Of a stretch of DNA of 64,000 bases, positions 24,319 through 36,400 are shown one piece after another. The stretch's first letter is position 1, and each line of letters opens with the position of its first letter. This DNA is from Numida meleagris (Eukaryota; Chordata; Aves; Galliformes; Numididae), in contig NC_034409.1 of the NCBI RefSeq assembly GCF_002078875.1, positions 62,720,703 through 62,784,702 of the forward strand, written 5' to 3'. The notes under the pieces were generated by a model, which was not told the DNA's origin, did no database searches, and saw only the letters and a program-made list of their open reading frames with translations. The position numbers and the translations under genes were made by a program.

Positions 24319-24531
24319 TAGGATTACGTGTGTGCCAAGCCTGAGTTTTTAAACTAAAAATGTTGTTCAATTGTGATTTAAAACAGACCAAAAAAAAGTC
24401 AGTTTTGGAAGCCCCTTCCATTTGAATCCATGTTCAGTTTTCAAACAGTATGTTAAAAAAAAATCTGAGGGAGCAATAGGCAAAAATCTGTTAGGATGGA
24501 TACAAAAAGCTTATGGACAACGTGTACTAAC

Positions 24532-24727
24532 CTGCTGGGCACATCCTCCTCTGCTCCTTTGTCCAACACACTGCTCAGGTTATGCTCTGCTAGTGTCTCT
24601 TCAGGAACCTCTTCCAGTTCCTCTTCCCGTTGCAGTGACAGTCGGTAATTCTCCAGCTCAATTCGCTCCGGCGTGCCACGCAACCGCTTAGCAAGGCTGG
24701 GCTCTTCCAGCCCATTTACATTAGGAC
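24532..24727 (-). CDS. MICAL3: MICAL3 exon W10: linker with RLRGTPERIELENYRLSL motif
   Basis: This 196-base exon begins with two bases finishing a Gly codon, encodes NGLEEPSLAKRLRGTPERIE and continues with LENYRLSLQREEEL, then EVPEETLAEHNLSSVL and GAEEDVPS, and ends with two bases of a Ser codon. Acceptor is ttcttcag, donor CAG/gttagt. The central segment is strongly conserved with vertebrate MICAL3 and is predicted to be helical. The exon marks the start of the long acidic linker. Confidence 0.93.
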
Positions 24728-24855
24728 CTGAAGAATAAGTCAGTGAATGAACAATAAATGCAACAGTCAGGACTGTAATTTTTGAGGAAACTGAGCAACT
24801 GGGAGAAATAGGGCATGAAGCAGAGGGAGGTAAATAAAGCGAGAGAATATCTTAC

Positions 24856-24903
24856 GTCATTATCCCGTTCGCCAGTACTGGCAGAACCTGCTGGGGATCT
24901 AGA
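24856..24903 (-). other. 48-base exon-like segment in the large intron (possible poison exon)
   Basis: A good acceptor (attcccttttgcag) and a good donor (GAC/gtaaga) enclose 48 bases, only 128 bases upstream of W10. Read in phase 0 it gives SRSPAGSASTGERDND. However, W9 ends in phase 1, and in that phase the second codon is TAG. Including it between W9 and W10 would therefore end the protein right after the post-LIM linker. It could be a pseudo-exon, a regulated poison exon, or part of a short-isoform transcript. Sequence alone cannot tell. Confidence 0.3.
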
Positions 24904-25539
24904 CTGCAAAAGGGAATCACAGTGCTTTGGTCTAACAGATGCTAAAAAGAACTTAAAATGTCCTAGCTGAGAGATGTTTTAGCTGCAAAAACATAGAGCT
25001 GCAATGGAGTCTGCACAGTCTGGCCACAGGCTGGATATGTTCTCTGAGACAAAGTAGGAATGCTATGGGGCAAGCCTGCTGCATGATGTTAAAACTGCTC
25101 CCTGTCATGCCAGGTAGAGCTAGAAAGCAAGAAAATCTGACAAATACTTGAAGGAGGGGAGAAGGAGGGAATGAAAAGACCCATCTGGAGTGATTTTCTA
25201 AACTTTTTTTTAGACTTGAATCCGTTTATTTTTTAATCAGAGTTTGTGATGAAATGAATCACAGTGAAAAATCTAGGTGAGATGTTCACAACCCCAGCAT
25301 CATGAAATCCAGAGAATTCTAAGGGCACGTGAACCAGACAGCTGGGGAAAAGTACACAGAAGCTTCGTTCACCATGGAGCTCGATTAATTAAACTCTAAC
25401 CTGCACTCATCCATCTCTATTTTACATCCTAGTATTTTAACAGGGAGACAGTGTTTACCTTTACCCAGCTTACCATTTACAGAGCCTAATCTTTCCTAGC
25501 TTCTGTTTTGCTATGCGAAACAAACCAAGCCTTCCTCTC

Positions 25540-26420
25540 GTGAGATAAGCTCTTCAGTGCACTGATCATCCCCCAGCTCTCCGCACCTGTCCCTGTTTGG
25601 ATTAATCTCTCCAAAACCTGCGTGATCTGAATTTTGTGCAGCTTTCCAGATGAAGTCTTATCAGTGTAACATACAGCCCTGCCAGTAATCTCTCATCTGA
25701 TACACCCTGAGAACACATTTGCCTATTTATACGCCACATAATACTGGGGGCTTTATTTATTGACCGATACAGAGATCTTTCTCCTTCTCTGCTTTCAACT
25801 GATAAGCACCTTGCTGGTAGCCAAAATTCTCAACACTTTCTTGGTCCATGACCTGGTACTTTCTACTATTACATGTCTATTTTTAATATTATAGTCTGCA
25901 TCATTTCACGGTTCTCAGTGTATGACATGCCTTTCCTCCTCTGCACTGATGAGGGATGGAAATGTTGCTTCAGCAGTGAGCTTCATTAGCAGATTTCTCC
26001 TTTTTGGTCCATATTCTTAGCAAAAGAATCCCCCAGATCCACCGTCTGTAGATGTTACCCAACTCCATTACTTCCTTTTTGAATAAAATTGCTGAACTTG
26101 CATTTGAGCCAGCTCCTCGACTACTTGACACTTCATACACTACTTCCTTATTTTATCCAGCTTAAATAATTATTTCCACGTGGCAGCTTTCAGGTACTTT
26201 ACTGAAGTCCAAACTTCGGATGCACTGCATTTTCTGCTGGAGGTTAGATTACTTCATCAATAAGAGCCGTCAGGGTAGTTGGACACGGTGTTTGGCAAAT
26301 CCACGTTGCATTTTATACCACTTACCTTCATGAGCTCAAAGGACTTCACTGCAGAATTAGAAGTCTTTATTTATTCACTCAAAGAAGAAGCTACATCTAC
26401 TGTTTACATTAACTGATGTG
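25540..26420 (-). mobile_element. Ancient, strongly decayed CR1-like LINE
   Basis: The + strand shows, in the order expected of a reversed CR1-type element, faint but colinear matches: ctcttcagtgcactgatcat, ttccagatgaagtcttatca, cattagcagatttctcc, ggtactttactgaagtccaa, and catcaataagagccgtcagg then gcaaatccacgttgcat. These resemble the stretches in young CR1/L3 copies that encode the reverse transcriptase end. Divergence is high and no frame survives. Borders are approximate. The call rests on pattern memory, not on an alignment. Confidence 0.6.
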
Positions 26421-28718
26421 TACTTGTTCAGGTCTCCTTTTCTCCTTCTTTATCCACTTGCTCTCCTGGCTGTATCTAAGACTGCATTCAATGTCAGACC
26501 CTGTGTCTGTGGAACCACTTCTGCTTTCCCACATCATTAGACTAGAGAACACTCGCTTTCCTTACCTTTGAACAGCCTAGCCCAGCTCGAGCTTTGTCAA
26601 CATTTTCTTTATCTTCTCTCTTTTTGACCTCCAAGAGAGCTTATGTTTTTTCTCTCCATTCTTTGCAGTTTCTCAGTTTATTCCTATTACAGCCATTTTG
26701 CAGGGCAATCACTCACCCAGGAACACCTCAGCCTCTCACATAGAAGACTACATAGGCCTTGCCATAACTAGTGGTGTTAATTTCCAATCCCTCTCCAGAA
26801 AGATAAAATCTCATGAAGACTACTGCCAGCACAATCTTGCTCTCTTGCTTGGTGTTACTGAACCCCACTATGATGTGGGCAAGTAGCTGCTGTGCCCCTG
26901 GGTTGGAACTACCGTGCTTCTTTATGGAGTAAACCCCAGCTGCTTGCTCAGGTGGAAGGTGGGAGCATCACCATCCGTTTCCAGGGAGACTGCGGTCTCC
27001 ATCATTTCCTGCTGCTAAGCCTTATGTTGTATTAGTGCTTTCAAAGTTTCATGGAACTGATCTGTCTTCTCAGCTGGGATTCATGCTTCATTTCATTCTC
27101 TCTAGATGGTGATACCACCTCAGCCAAATCTATTTTTATAATCTGTGTTACATTCCCCAGCCCTGAGTTCATAGTAACGGGAGAAATGACCCGGAATACT
27201 GCTCTGCCAGTTCTGGCTGACAGGGGAAAACCAAGGACTCTGGGTAATGGAAGAGCATCAAGGTGAGAGAAAACAACTAAAGAATTCACAAAATCAGCAA
27301 AAAAAGAGAGTTCTCCTAATTGGAACTCTTTATGCACAACAGAGCACTCAACTAGGCTCAGCTGCTTCTGTAGGAATATCCTTTCACAAGCTGTCTTTAA
27401 CTTGTTCTCTTCCAATGCATGCCCTAACATAGCTGCCGCAGTATAAGAAAGGATCAAAACAAAAAAGAGAACTTTTTCACCATCTGACATTATCTCACTC
27501 CTCTGATTTTCTAACAGTCTTAAGCCTTTTTTCTTGTCAGTCTTTTTAAAGTTGGAAAAAAGAAAGAAATATTAAAAAATCATTTCCATATAATTAAACT
27601 ATGTGAATAGAATACAAAAAAAAAAAAAGAGATGCTCGTTTCATTGCTACAGTATCCGGGTTGGGGAGAAAGACTAGCAGTAATAACTCTGAGGTGAAAG
27701 AGGCCTGAAAATCAAGATGATATCTCTTTATATGCATTGCATTGCAGTATTTAATCTTCTGGGCATGTTGTTCAATAAAAACAAAGGACCACCAACCTTC
27801 TAATCATGAATTCTCAGTACCAGTATAAATTGTTCAAAGAGCATCAAACCAATTACCTCACAGTACAAAGTGTAAGTATGAGCAAATCAATCGATAAAAC
27901 TATGTTTGAAAAAAATGGAAAGATGGAAAAAAAGGAAAAATCTACCTACACTTTAAGGCAAAAGAATGTACTCAAACCAGGATGTCCTGTAAGCTTGACA
28001 AGTGCTCTCTGCCACAAAATCCCAAAGAAGGAAAAAGAAAACCCCCAGCAACTTTCAAATTCATTTATACCACCACCCAGTTCAGATGCAGGATTGATAA
28101 CACTCACTTTACTCTGTACATAAGATAGCTCTATGGTGGGCAACATAATCCAGAAACTCAATTGATTACTAGCTTCAGCAAGGGATTTCTAAAAGATTGG
28201 TCTATATAGACACGCTTTGTGTACAAGACTTGGTTTTGTTTCTAAAAGGTGCCATAAAGGCTTATCTGACTAGCTGCAAACCCTCTGTCATTGATACCCA
28301 GTGTTAATAGGAGAAATGCTGACAGCCACCTGTCTGTACCATGAAGCAATCAGCTACCAAAAGGAAAAGCATTACAGTTCACAAACCTACCTAAGGGATG
28401 AAGGTAAGTGAGAGATATAGGTATACTTAACATGGCACGAAGATGAACAATTTGTCCACATAATGCTATATAGTTCATATCAATTCATTTGAAGCTACAA
28501 AAGAAAATTAAATTGGCACAAGGAAATTTGAAGCTGTCCTACCCTCACTTCTTCCAAACATATATGGTGCTGTATGCATGGGAACAGTCCGTTCCTTACT
28601 GTGGGGTCAGCAGCCAAGATGTGTGAGGACTGCCAAAAGTATGGCTCATTCCTAAACCATTGCAGTTCAGTGCTGGACCTGCCCAAGCTGAGCACAACTG
28701 ATTTTTGCATCCAATGAA

Positions 28719-28994
28719 GCAAGGATAGGACAAGAGGGAATGGCCTCAAGTTGCACCAGGGGAGGTTTGGGTTGGATATTGGGAAGAATTTCTTCTCAGA
28801 AAGACTGGTGGGGTGTGGGAGTGAGTGGCCCAGGGAGGTGGTGGAGTACCATCCCAGGAGGTGTTTAAGGAAAAGACAGATGTTGTACTAAGAGACACGA
28901 TTTAGTGGGCAATACTGGTGGTAGGTGGACGGTTGGACTAGATGATCTTAGAAGTCTTTTCCAACCTTAATGATTCTGAGATTGTATGATTCTA
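28719..28994 (+). mobile_element. CR1 LINE 3' fragment (diverged subfamily)
   Basis: The sequence runs from the CR1 motif gacaagagggaatggcctca through ttgggaagaatttcttctc and gaggtgtttaaggaaaagac to ttggactagatgatctta and the terminal tgattctgagattgtatgat. The internal sequence differs from the other CR1 copies here, suggesting a different subfamily. It is antisense to MICAL3. Confidence 0.92.
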
Positions 28995-31900
28995 AGACTT
29001 GCTCCAGAGGAGAAAGGCTTCTCTCAAACGTCACGTTGTACTCCCAGACTAGTTTGTAGCCTGCCAGTGGGAAATAGCTGCAGAATACATTCATCATTCG
29101 TTATCTGACATTCCACCTTATCAGTGGATCAGGGCCCAGAGCCAAATGGCTCAAACTGGTCACAATTGAGAGAAAAGGGGCTGATGAAGCTGCATGTGCC
29201 AGAAAAACGCTGCGTTACTGGCCAGGGATAGGAGATACCTGAAAGCCAAGGGCAGCTTCTGATGCAACCAACAGATCAGCTGAAAACTCACAAACAACAT
29301 CCAAAATAGGATACATTTTAAAATCCAAATCTTTATTTTGGAAGAGCAATGGCCCATGAATGTTACATAGATCATCCAAAGGGAACTGTTTTTCCTAACA
29401 GGACAGGCCGCTTAGCTGTTGCTGTTGCGTGAAAGCTGCCAGAGTCCTTTATTTATCTCAGCCCTGACACAGCCTGCCTCCTGTACAGAAAATCGTACCA
29501 TCAGAGATAACATTCCTACACCAAACTGCTCCTGGACTGCCTGAGTGCGTCCTTTTCTCTGACCTGATTTCATCAGGTTTGGAGACTATTGGAAGGTTCA
29601 AGAATCTCCTTTTGGGAGGGGATCCCATCTCTGTTTTTCCTCAGTAGTTCTTTGTCCTATAAAAGCTACAGATGAAATAGTGAACCAGATGAAATCTTGC
29701 CAGCGTTACTCCCTGACATAAGACAAACACACATAGTACAAAAACGGGGATCTGAGAACAACGGCTTTTTCCCCAAAGGGAAACTACCTGCCTTTGCCCA
29801 ATTCATTTCTCTGTGTTATTTTCCTCCAATTTATTGTTCATGAATCATGCAGTACCTTTGCACTTCCTTTTCTTAGTCAAATCTGGCGAGACTGCAAGCT
29901 CTCTACGTAAATGTCAAGTATGGAGCTAGCATTTTGCACAGGCTCAGATGGAGCCTTGGGGAGCAGCAGCAACTCAAAAGAATCTACCGAGAAACACATA
30001 GAACAGAGGGAATGAATTAATACATTTCTCAGAAAAATCTTCATTCTGGACTTCACACATCTTGTGCTCTTATAATCTGAAATACTATCTGTTTGTACTC
30101 AATCCCCTTTTCCAAACTCCTCAATTACTTTTATCACCACAGAGTTGTTTGAGAACACAACTATGTCAGATAAAACAACTTCTACGGATACAACTGCATA
30201 TCACATGCAACAAAACACAGAGATGGAAATGGGAACTCTCCTGTGGCAGTTCAAAGAAATGCAGTGAACACTGAGTCAGAAATGCTGTATGTTTTCAGAT
30301 TCCATTGCCATTAATTCATAAGAAATATCTTTGAGGGTAAGGTTTCTGAAGTTTGCTTGCAGTTCAACAAACACTATCAATGAGGTATATAGGAGAACGC
30401 AAATGAGTTTCAGTTTCTTCCCAGAAGTTTCACCCTAGCCCTCTTCTATTCCATTAACTGCCTCTTTGTACTTCAGCTCCACTTCTCATCTCAGGGCCTC
30501 AGAATGTGTTACAAGTCTTAGCGCATTAAAGCAAACCTATTTTGGAAGTAGATAAGTACCATATAGGCATCGCACAAGTCCAGACACAGAGATTAAATAC
30601 CAGCAAGTCAGTCGCACAACAGATTAGTGGCAGTGCCAGAAACAGGATCCAGAATGCCCAACTCCAACTCTTTCCTCTCAGCTTCACTGTAAGTCAAGAC
30701 AAAAGACTTTGAAATAAGAAAGGGGCTAAAATACACCAGATATCAAGCATCGTGATTATCTAGTTTACGTGAGCACGTTGAGCAAAGGCACCTCCTATGA
30801 GATGCTCACATAGCTCGGCACAGTGTGCTCTAAAACAGAACGCTTAGCACTGAGGCATGCTGTTGGATGCTGCACATACGGAAACGGTAAGTCAATTAAG
30901 ACATCTCATTTAATTAAGTGCAACTGATTTCTTTTGAGAGATGTAGCCAGAAATCCTTTCTTTAATCCCGTACGAAATTAGTATCTAGCCACTGCTAAGA
31001 ATTTTGGTACTGCACAGCATGAGATGCACTAAATATGCCGCTGGCAACTCCAAACTGACCTGCAGGAGTATGTGAAATGTAATTGTTGAGAATTAGGAAG
31101 AAGTTTCAGGTTTTTAAATCTAGATACACACATTCTTTAAAATTTAATTTCTAAGAGAAGTCTCTAGAAAACCAGTGATAAGAGCCCAGCAGGATTGGGG
31201 AATTCTTGTCACTGCTTGTTCACATAGCCTCACTTTGCATAGTGCAGAACTGCACATTGCCTGGTAGCATCCCCTGAAATTTGATAAGCACATCCTCAGA
31301 GACAGAAAGGGTGATAATACACCTGAGCAAATGGAGACAAGAACATATCTGTTTGAACATAAATACATAACAGTCATCAACTGTCAATGCTTTTTTGATA
31401 AAATGCCTCATCTTTCTCTCAGCCTCCAAGGGTTTTCCCAAGCCCTCAGGGAGTGTCAAATACTCAGCTATATTGGGAAGACACCAAATCTTAACTTTTC
31501 TGATGTCTGCATTTCCATCTTGATCCTTAATTCACAAGCAAATTATCCAGTGGTCATGCACAGGACTCAAAAGGAGCTCAAACCTGAAGACGACCCTACT
31601 GAAATTCATCTGTAATGCACATGCACCGATCTTAATAATAAATAATAAGTAACTAAACTTTCTAAAAAAACGTGCCTGGGACCTCTGCTACCGCTTCAAA
31701 TCTCAGTCCCCAGACTGTCACTAAAGCAGTTCTTCACAGCAAACTTGGGAACTAAACAGAGAAATAGGGAGATAAAGGTGCACAGAAAAAAAGCTGTTTG
31801 ATTTAAATATCCTCTAATGCAGAAGTATCCAACAGACAGTTAGCAAAGACCCAGCACCCTGAAACCACTATCATGTACAGGAAAAACTATCAGATAAAAT

Positions 31901-33440
31901 ATTCAAGGAATTCTGAAACAGATACTCTAGAAACAAACATGAAGACGGAAGCCCTCCTCCACACATTCCACAACCTCCATCTACAATTAAGTTCTTCATA
32001 TCTCACATAGTGACAGAAAACGCGGGAGCCCATTCTCTTCATAATTATAAAAGTGAACTGGACTGACTACGGAACAAGATCTATCTTACTGAGGCTGCAG
32101 TATTTTCCCCGTGCTCCCACAGTGTGATTAAAATAGGCTTTTAGAGCTGTCAAAACAGACGCTGACAAAATGTTGTTTCCTACAACAGTGGCAGAGCAGG
32201 AACAAAACAGCTGTGGATTTGATCAATCTTTCCTTTCTTCATTTCTAGTAGCAGCCAGCAGAAGGGAGTATAATCGATCAGTTTTATTTCAAGGTCAACT
32301 TTACTTCACACGTGTGACTTGAAAGCAAGTCAAAATTCATCCACAACTTTAATATTATCAAGTTATGCCTGAGAAATACGTTGGTGTTTTTCATATGCAG
32401 ATGCATGAAGCTCTGCTATTACGTAATGAAAGTTAACAGCTCAGGAGATAGGTCAATACAGAAAAGCTGTCTTCACTACAGCAGGGGTATAGAACAATCC
32501 AGGAATGTATTTCTGGACTCCTGGAAAGAGTCCAGTGTTGCAGACAGTGGGTGGAGAAAAGAAACAGGGGAAAGGAGGTTATTAGGTCACCTAATCTGAG
32601 TCCTGGTGAACCCTATAAGCTTCATTCTTCTTAACGCATCTCTTCTGGCACAGAATCTTATCATTTGCACAATTTAATTTTTTACTTCTGCTCAAATAAG
32701 TTACCAGTACCACAGATATCTTTTTTCTAATTGGTTAATTATCAGAGCGTCCATTATCCAGGAATGCTGGTAAGGCAGTGAGATATTACCTATCATTTTC
32801 CATTTTGTTAGTAACATCTAGGATGTCTGAGCTCTCTCCAAGAGTTTTGATCAGCTCTATCATTTCTTGCCTGGCCTTGTTTCTATTTCCTGAAAGAAGC
32901 TGAGTGTGGGAAGGCTGAAGAGCCCTAAAGGATAATCTGGCTAAAGATAACATCACTTTGCAGGTGTAAATTTTGACCTGGAAGCTATTAAAGGCATGTT
33001 ACCTCAAAGGGCCACCTGGGATGAGGCACACCCAGGAACTGGCTGGGAGAAAAGGAGAGAAAGGCCACACTGCATGCCAAAATCACCTTGACTTTGGCTC
33101 TGACTTTTCCCTCTTTTTAAAGTGAAATATGCTCTTTGTACCGTAAAGTTCTTCAGAAATTAACACTTAAGACTTGATAATCCAAAACTAAGCCAAATGG
33201 TAACCACTTTTATGTTAAGAAAGACAGCTACGTTCTCTACTACAGGAGACTTCAGAGAGCTCATTCATCATGGCATCCATCTCTCAACACTCATTCCTAG
33301 CGGCCTTCCGGAATCCCTCATCTCAGCAGGAGGCATCAGATATGGTGGCTCCCAGCGTGCACATAACACAACACTCAACCAAGGACACTTCCACCTAACA
33401 GCACTGGAGGAATCTATCAATGCAAGTCGTGCCTGGTTTC

Positions 33441-33458
33441 TTTTTTTTTTTTTTTTTT
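33441..33458. repeat. (T)18 homopolymer
   Basis: Eighteen consecutive T on the + strand inside the large intron. A second T run of about 15 lies near 33,744. No retroposon body was recognised next to either. Confidence 0.93.
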
Positions 33459-36400
33459 AAATCTGCTCTTCCAATCCCAGCCTGGAGCCTGGAAAATGTT
33501 TTCATCATTAAAGAACAAATAACCAAGAACTAGAAATCTTATCATATATAATAAAAACGTCTGGAATACCTACTGTTTCCAGTTTCCCATTCAAACTGTG
33601 ATCACTTTCAAAAGATAGCTTCCAAATGGATATCTTCTTTCAACTACTGAGCTAACCTCTCTCTTCTGTTGCAAATTATTGCAGATTTTCATAACTACCG
33701 GATCTCAGGATATATTTAGATAATAACCACGTTCTCATTTCTTTTTTTTTTTTTTTTCCCCAAGAAGATGAAGTGCTGCAAATGGAACAGACTGAAATCT
33801 GAAGCTTGTGGTTACAGGAAAATGTAATACTGGGGAATACTTGTCCTAAGTAGAAGTTCTATACTCTCCAAAAAACATCAGCATCTGTTCTCTCATTTCT
33901 TAATGTCTGCATTTGTCCCACATACTCGTTTTTAACTTACAAAGCAACTGAATGTTCCAAGCAATCCAGAGCTTCATACCTTACTGGGAACTTTTCTCAA
34001 CCTAAGAAAATTCTGTTTTATAGGTATATCTAGGTGTATTCAAGATCTAGGACAGATTCCAAAAGACACATATCTGATTAAAGATAACTTACACATCAGT
34101 TCTGATGTTTTGAATCACCGAGTTACCAAAGCCTGAAAGTATCTAAAACATCTCCTGGGTAGAAAAAGTCCTATTTTTGAACACTACTACCCCCAGGGCA
34201 ATTAGATAAACTTCTGTAACAGCATAAAGGAGAGTTATGAAATTTTCCAAAGAAAGAAAACACAGGCTTCTAGGATGACAGCAAACACGAGAAATGTCAG
34301 ACTAAACATACATTTTTGAGAGAAGACGTAAGTAACTAAACAAAGCACCGAAGTGCCATCTCATCCTTAAAGATCATCTGCCCTGTTTTCTTTGGAAAGC
34401 CTAAGCTAAGCTCTCCATCCCCATGATCAGCTCAGAACTTCTACTCCACCTTCTTCCATAAATATACTTCATAGAAGCAGCAGAATAGGTTCATTGTTGA
34501 CTCTGTGGTATCCATTCCTTCTCTTCAAATATTTTCCACTTGGTTTTTGTTGTTGTTTTGAGTTGTTTCTTTTTTGTTTGCGTTTTTAATTTTTTTTCCT
34601 CCTCTTGTTTTCCTTTTGTATTTGAAGATACAATACAAACTGCATATCTTAGTATTTCATGCTGTCTGCAAGCAGATGGTTAAATCATTACTGCATTGTT
34701 TTAATTGGTGTAGAGATGGACATGTATTGACTCGTTATATTATTTTCAAAGTACCTCATGTGTTCTCATGACTGTTACAGAAAATTATAGGAAAAGATCT
34801 ATGTGATCTTCTACCTTGTGAGATGAAGAAATTAAGTCTACAACTTACAGGACAAAGTTTCCTCAAGAGTAAATAATTTTCAGGTAAATCTTAGGTTGGA
34901 ATGGGAGGGAGGAGGAAGGGTGGTGGTGAAGAGAAAAATGCCTGAAAAAGGTTAAATTTTGTTACACAAACAAAACTAGGGTGTCTTTAACACAAAGTGA
35001 CTTTTGAGTGGCAGGGTCATGGAAGGAGTTCCCTGCCTGCGGTCCTTTTCTGGGGCAGGATCCAGAGCTCAATTCTTCCCTTAGGCATTAGTAAGAGAAC
35101 ACAAGAAGTCATCAGACTAGAGGAGAACCACAGGGACAGAAACAGAAAGCAAGAGAGAGCTGTGGAGACTTCACAATGCCATGAGGTGAGAGTGGCTGGG
35201 AGCACTCCATTACACGAATACTTGTTTCTTCAATTTTTAGCAGAAAATCATGTATCCTGTATTGGTACAGCAAGAAAGTCTGATCCACTGCAGATCAAGA
35301 TGAACTCAGGAAATACACCTCCTTTTTTTTTTTTTGATTTGTGAATCAAAATTGACTTCAGAAGAACATATATGTACCTGTGAAGGCAACGGTTTTCCTG
35401 ATACAGAACTGTGGAGGCTGTTCTAGAGGTACATCATCAAAATGATGTTTCTAAGTCACACACCAGCACAAAGTTTTACACTGAACACAGATAGCTCCTT
35501 CTCAGAACTGAAGGCCCACTTTAGTTTCAAAATCAGGACTGCTGATCACAGTAACAAAAAAAAAAAAGGCAGTTTCAAAGACATAAAGTGATTACTTTCC
35601 TCCAAAGAAGAAGATCTTAGGTGTAGCAGAATTGGTTTCATGTTGTAGTTCTACAATCTACCATTTAAACATAACTACTGAGACCAAATCAACCCAGTTA
35701 TATGTTTCACAATTAGATGCTCAGAGGACATCTGCTGTTAACAAGCTCTCAGTTGCCAGTGGTGCAGTACGGAGTATGAGAAAGCAGGTGAGATAAGACA
35801 GAATTATTCTCTAATGTAGACTCATCCGATATACCTTTGAAAATAGGAAAATGTAGCTCAGAACTATGATACAGCTCCACATGTTGGTCATGGGGAGAAC
35901 ATAACAAAATAATCTATCAGTGGTTTTGAGGAATGGAGGTAGTCTCCTCACGCCACTGTCCTGAGAGGAGGGAGTCATCCAGATGGAACGTAAAACACTG
36001 GATTTGGCTACAAGGCTCCACGTTTCCTCATTTTATGCCTTTCAATCATTTCTAACATCCCATAATCACAGCTGTGGGTGTGCAAGCAAGAGGAAACAAA
36101 TCCTGCCAAAAAGCTTACCTGTCACACTAGATGCAAAGGCTATGCCTCCCTGTTCCTCAGCGTTGGCTTACACTTGCTCATGCTCTTCTTCTCCCTCCTC
36201 TCCCCTCACAGATGTGTTTTACTGCACTGTTTACAGAGAACTTTGGCTTGTAGTAAGGCACACTGAACAAGCTCCCAGATCAACAAAAATCAGGGAAGCC
36301 ACGACACTGACAGCATATCTACAGCAAAACAGTAGAACATTTTAGTATGGGTGTCCTTAACAGTTTTTCTACAGAAATATGTAATGCTGTCTGGGCAGTG

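Larger units (their letters stand above)
18097..24531 (-). other. MICAL3: MICAL3 intron between W10 and W11 (repeat-rich)
   Basis: This 6.4-kb intron carries four CR1 copies in both orientations and the probable solo LTR, listed separately. The remaining sequence between them is AT-rich and without recognised features. Confidence 0.87.

Noticed and set aside
25561..25780. Possible extra MICAL3 exon in the segment with cccagctctccgcacctgtc
   Set aside because: The sequence order fits an old reversed CR1-like element better, and no open frame with proper splice borders was found.
27041..27490. Minus-strand open frame of 149 codons in the large intron
   Set aside because: It is one of the longest intronic frames and starts with ATG, but has no family resemblance, no promoter or polyadenylation context and no splice signals that fit the MICAL3 phases. 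A chance frame, perhaps in old repeat sequence, is more likely.
28495..28749. Minus-strand frame of 84 codons
   Set aside because: It partly overlaps the CR1 copy at 28.7 kb in antisense and has no independent support.
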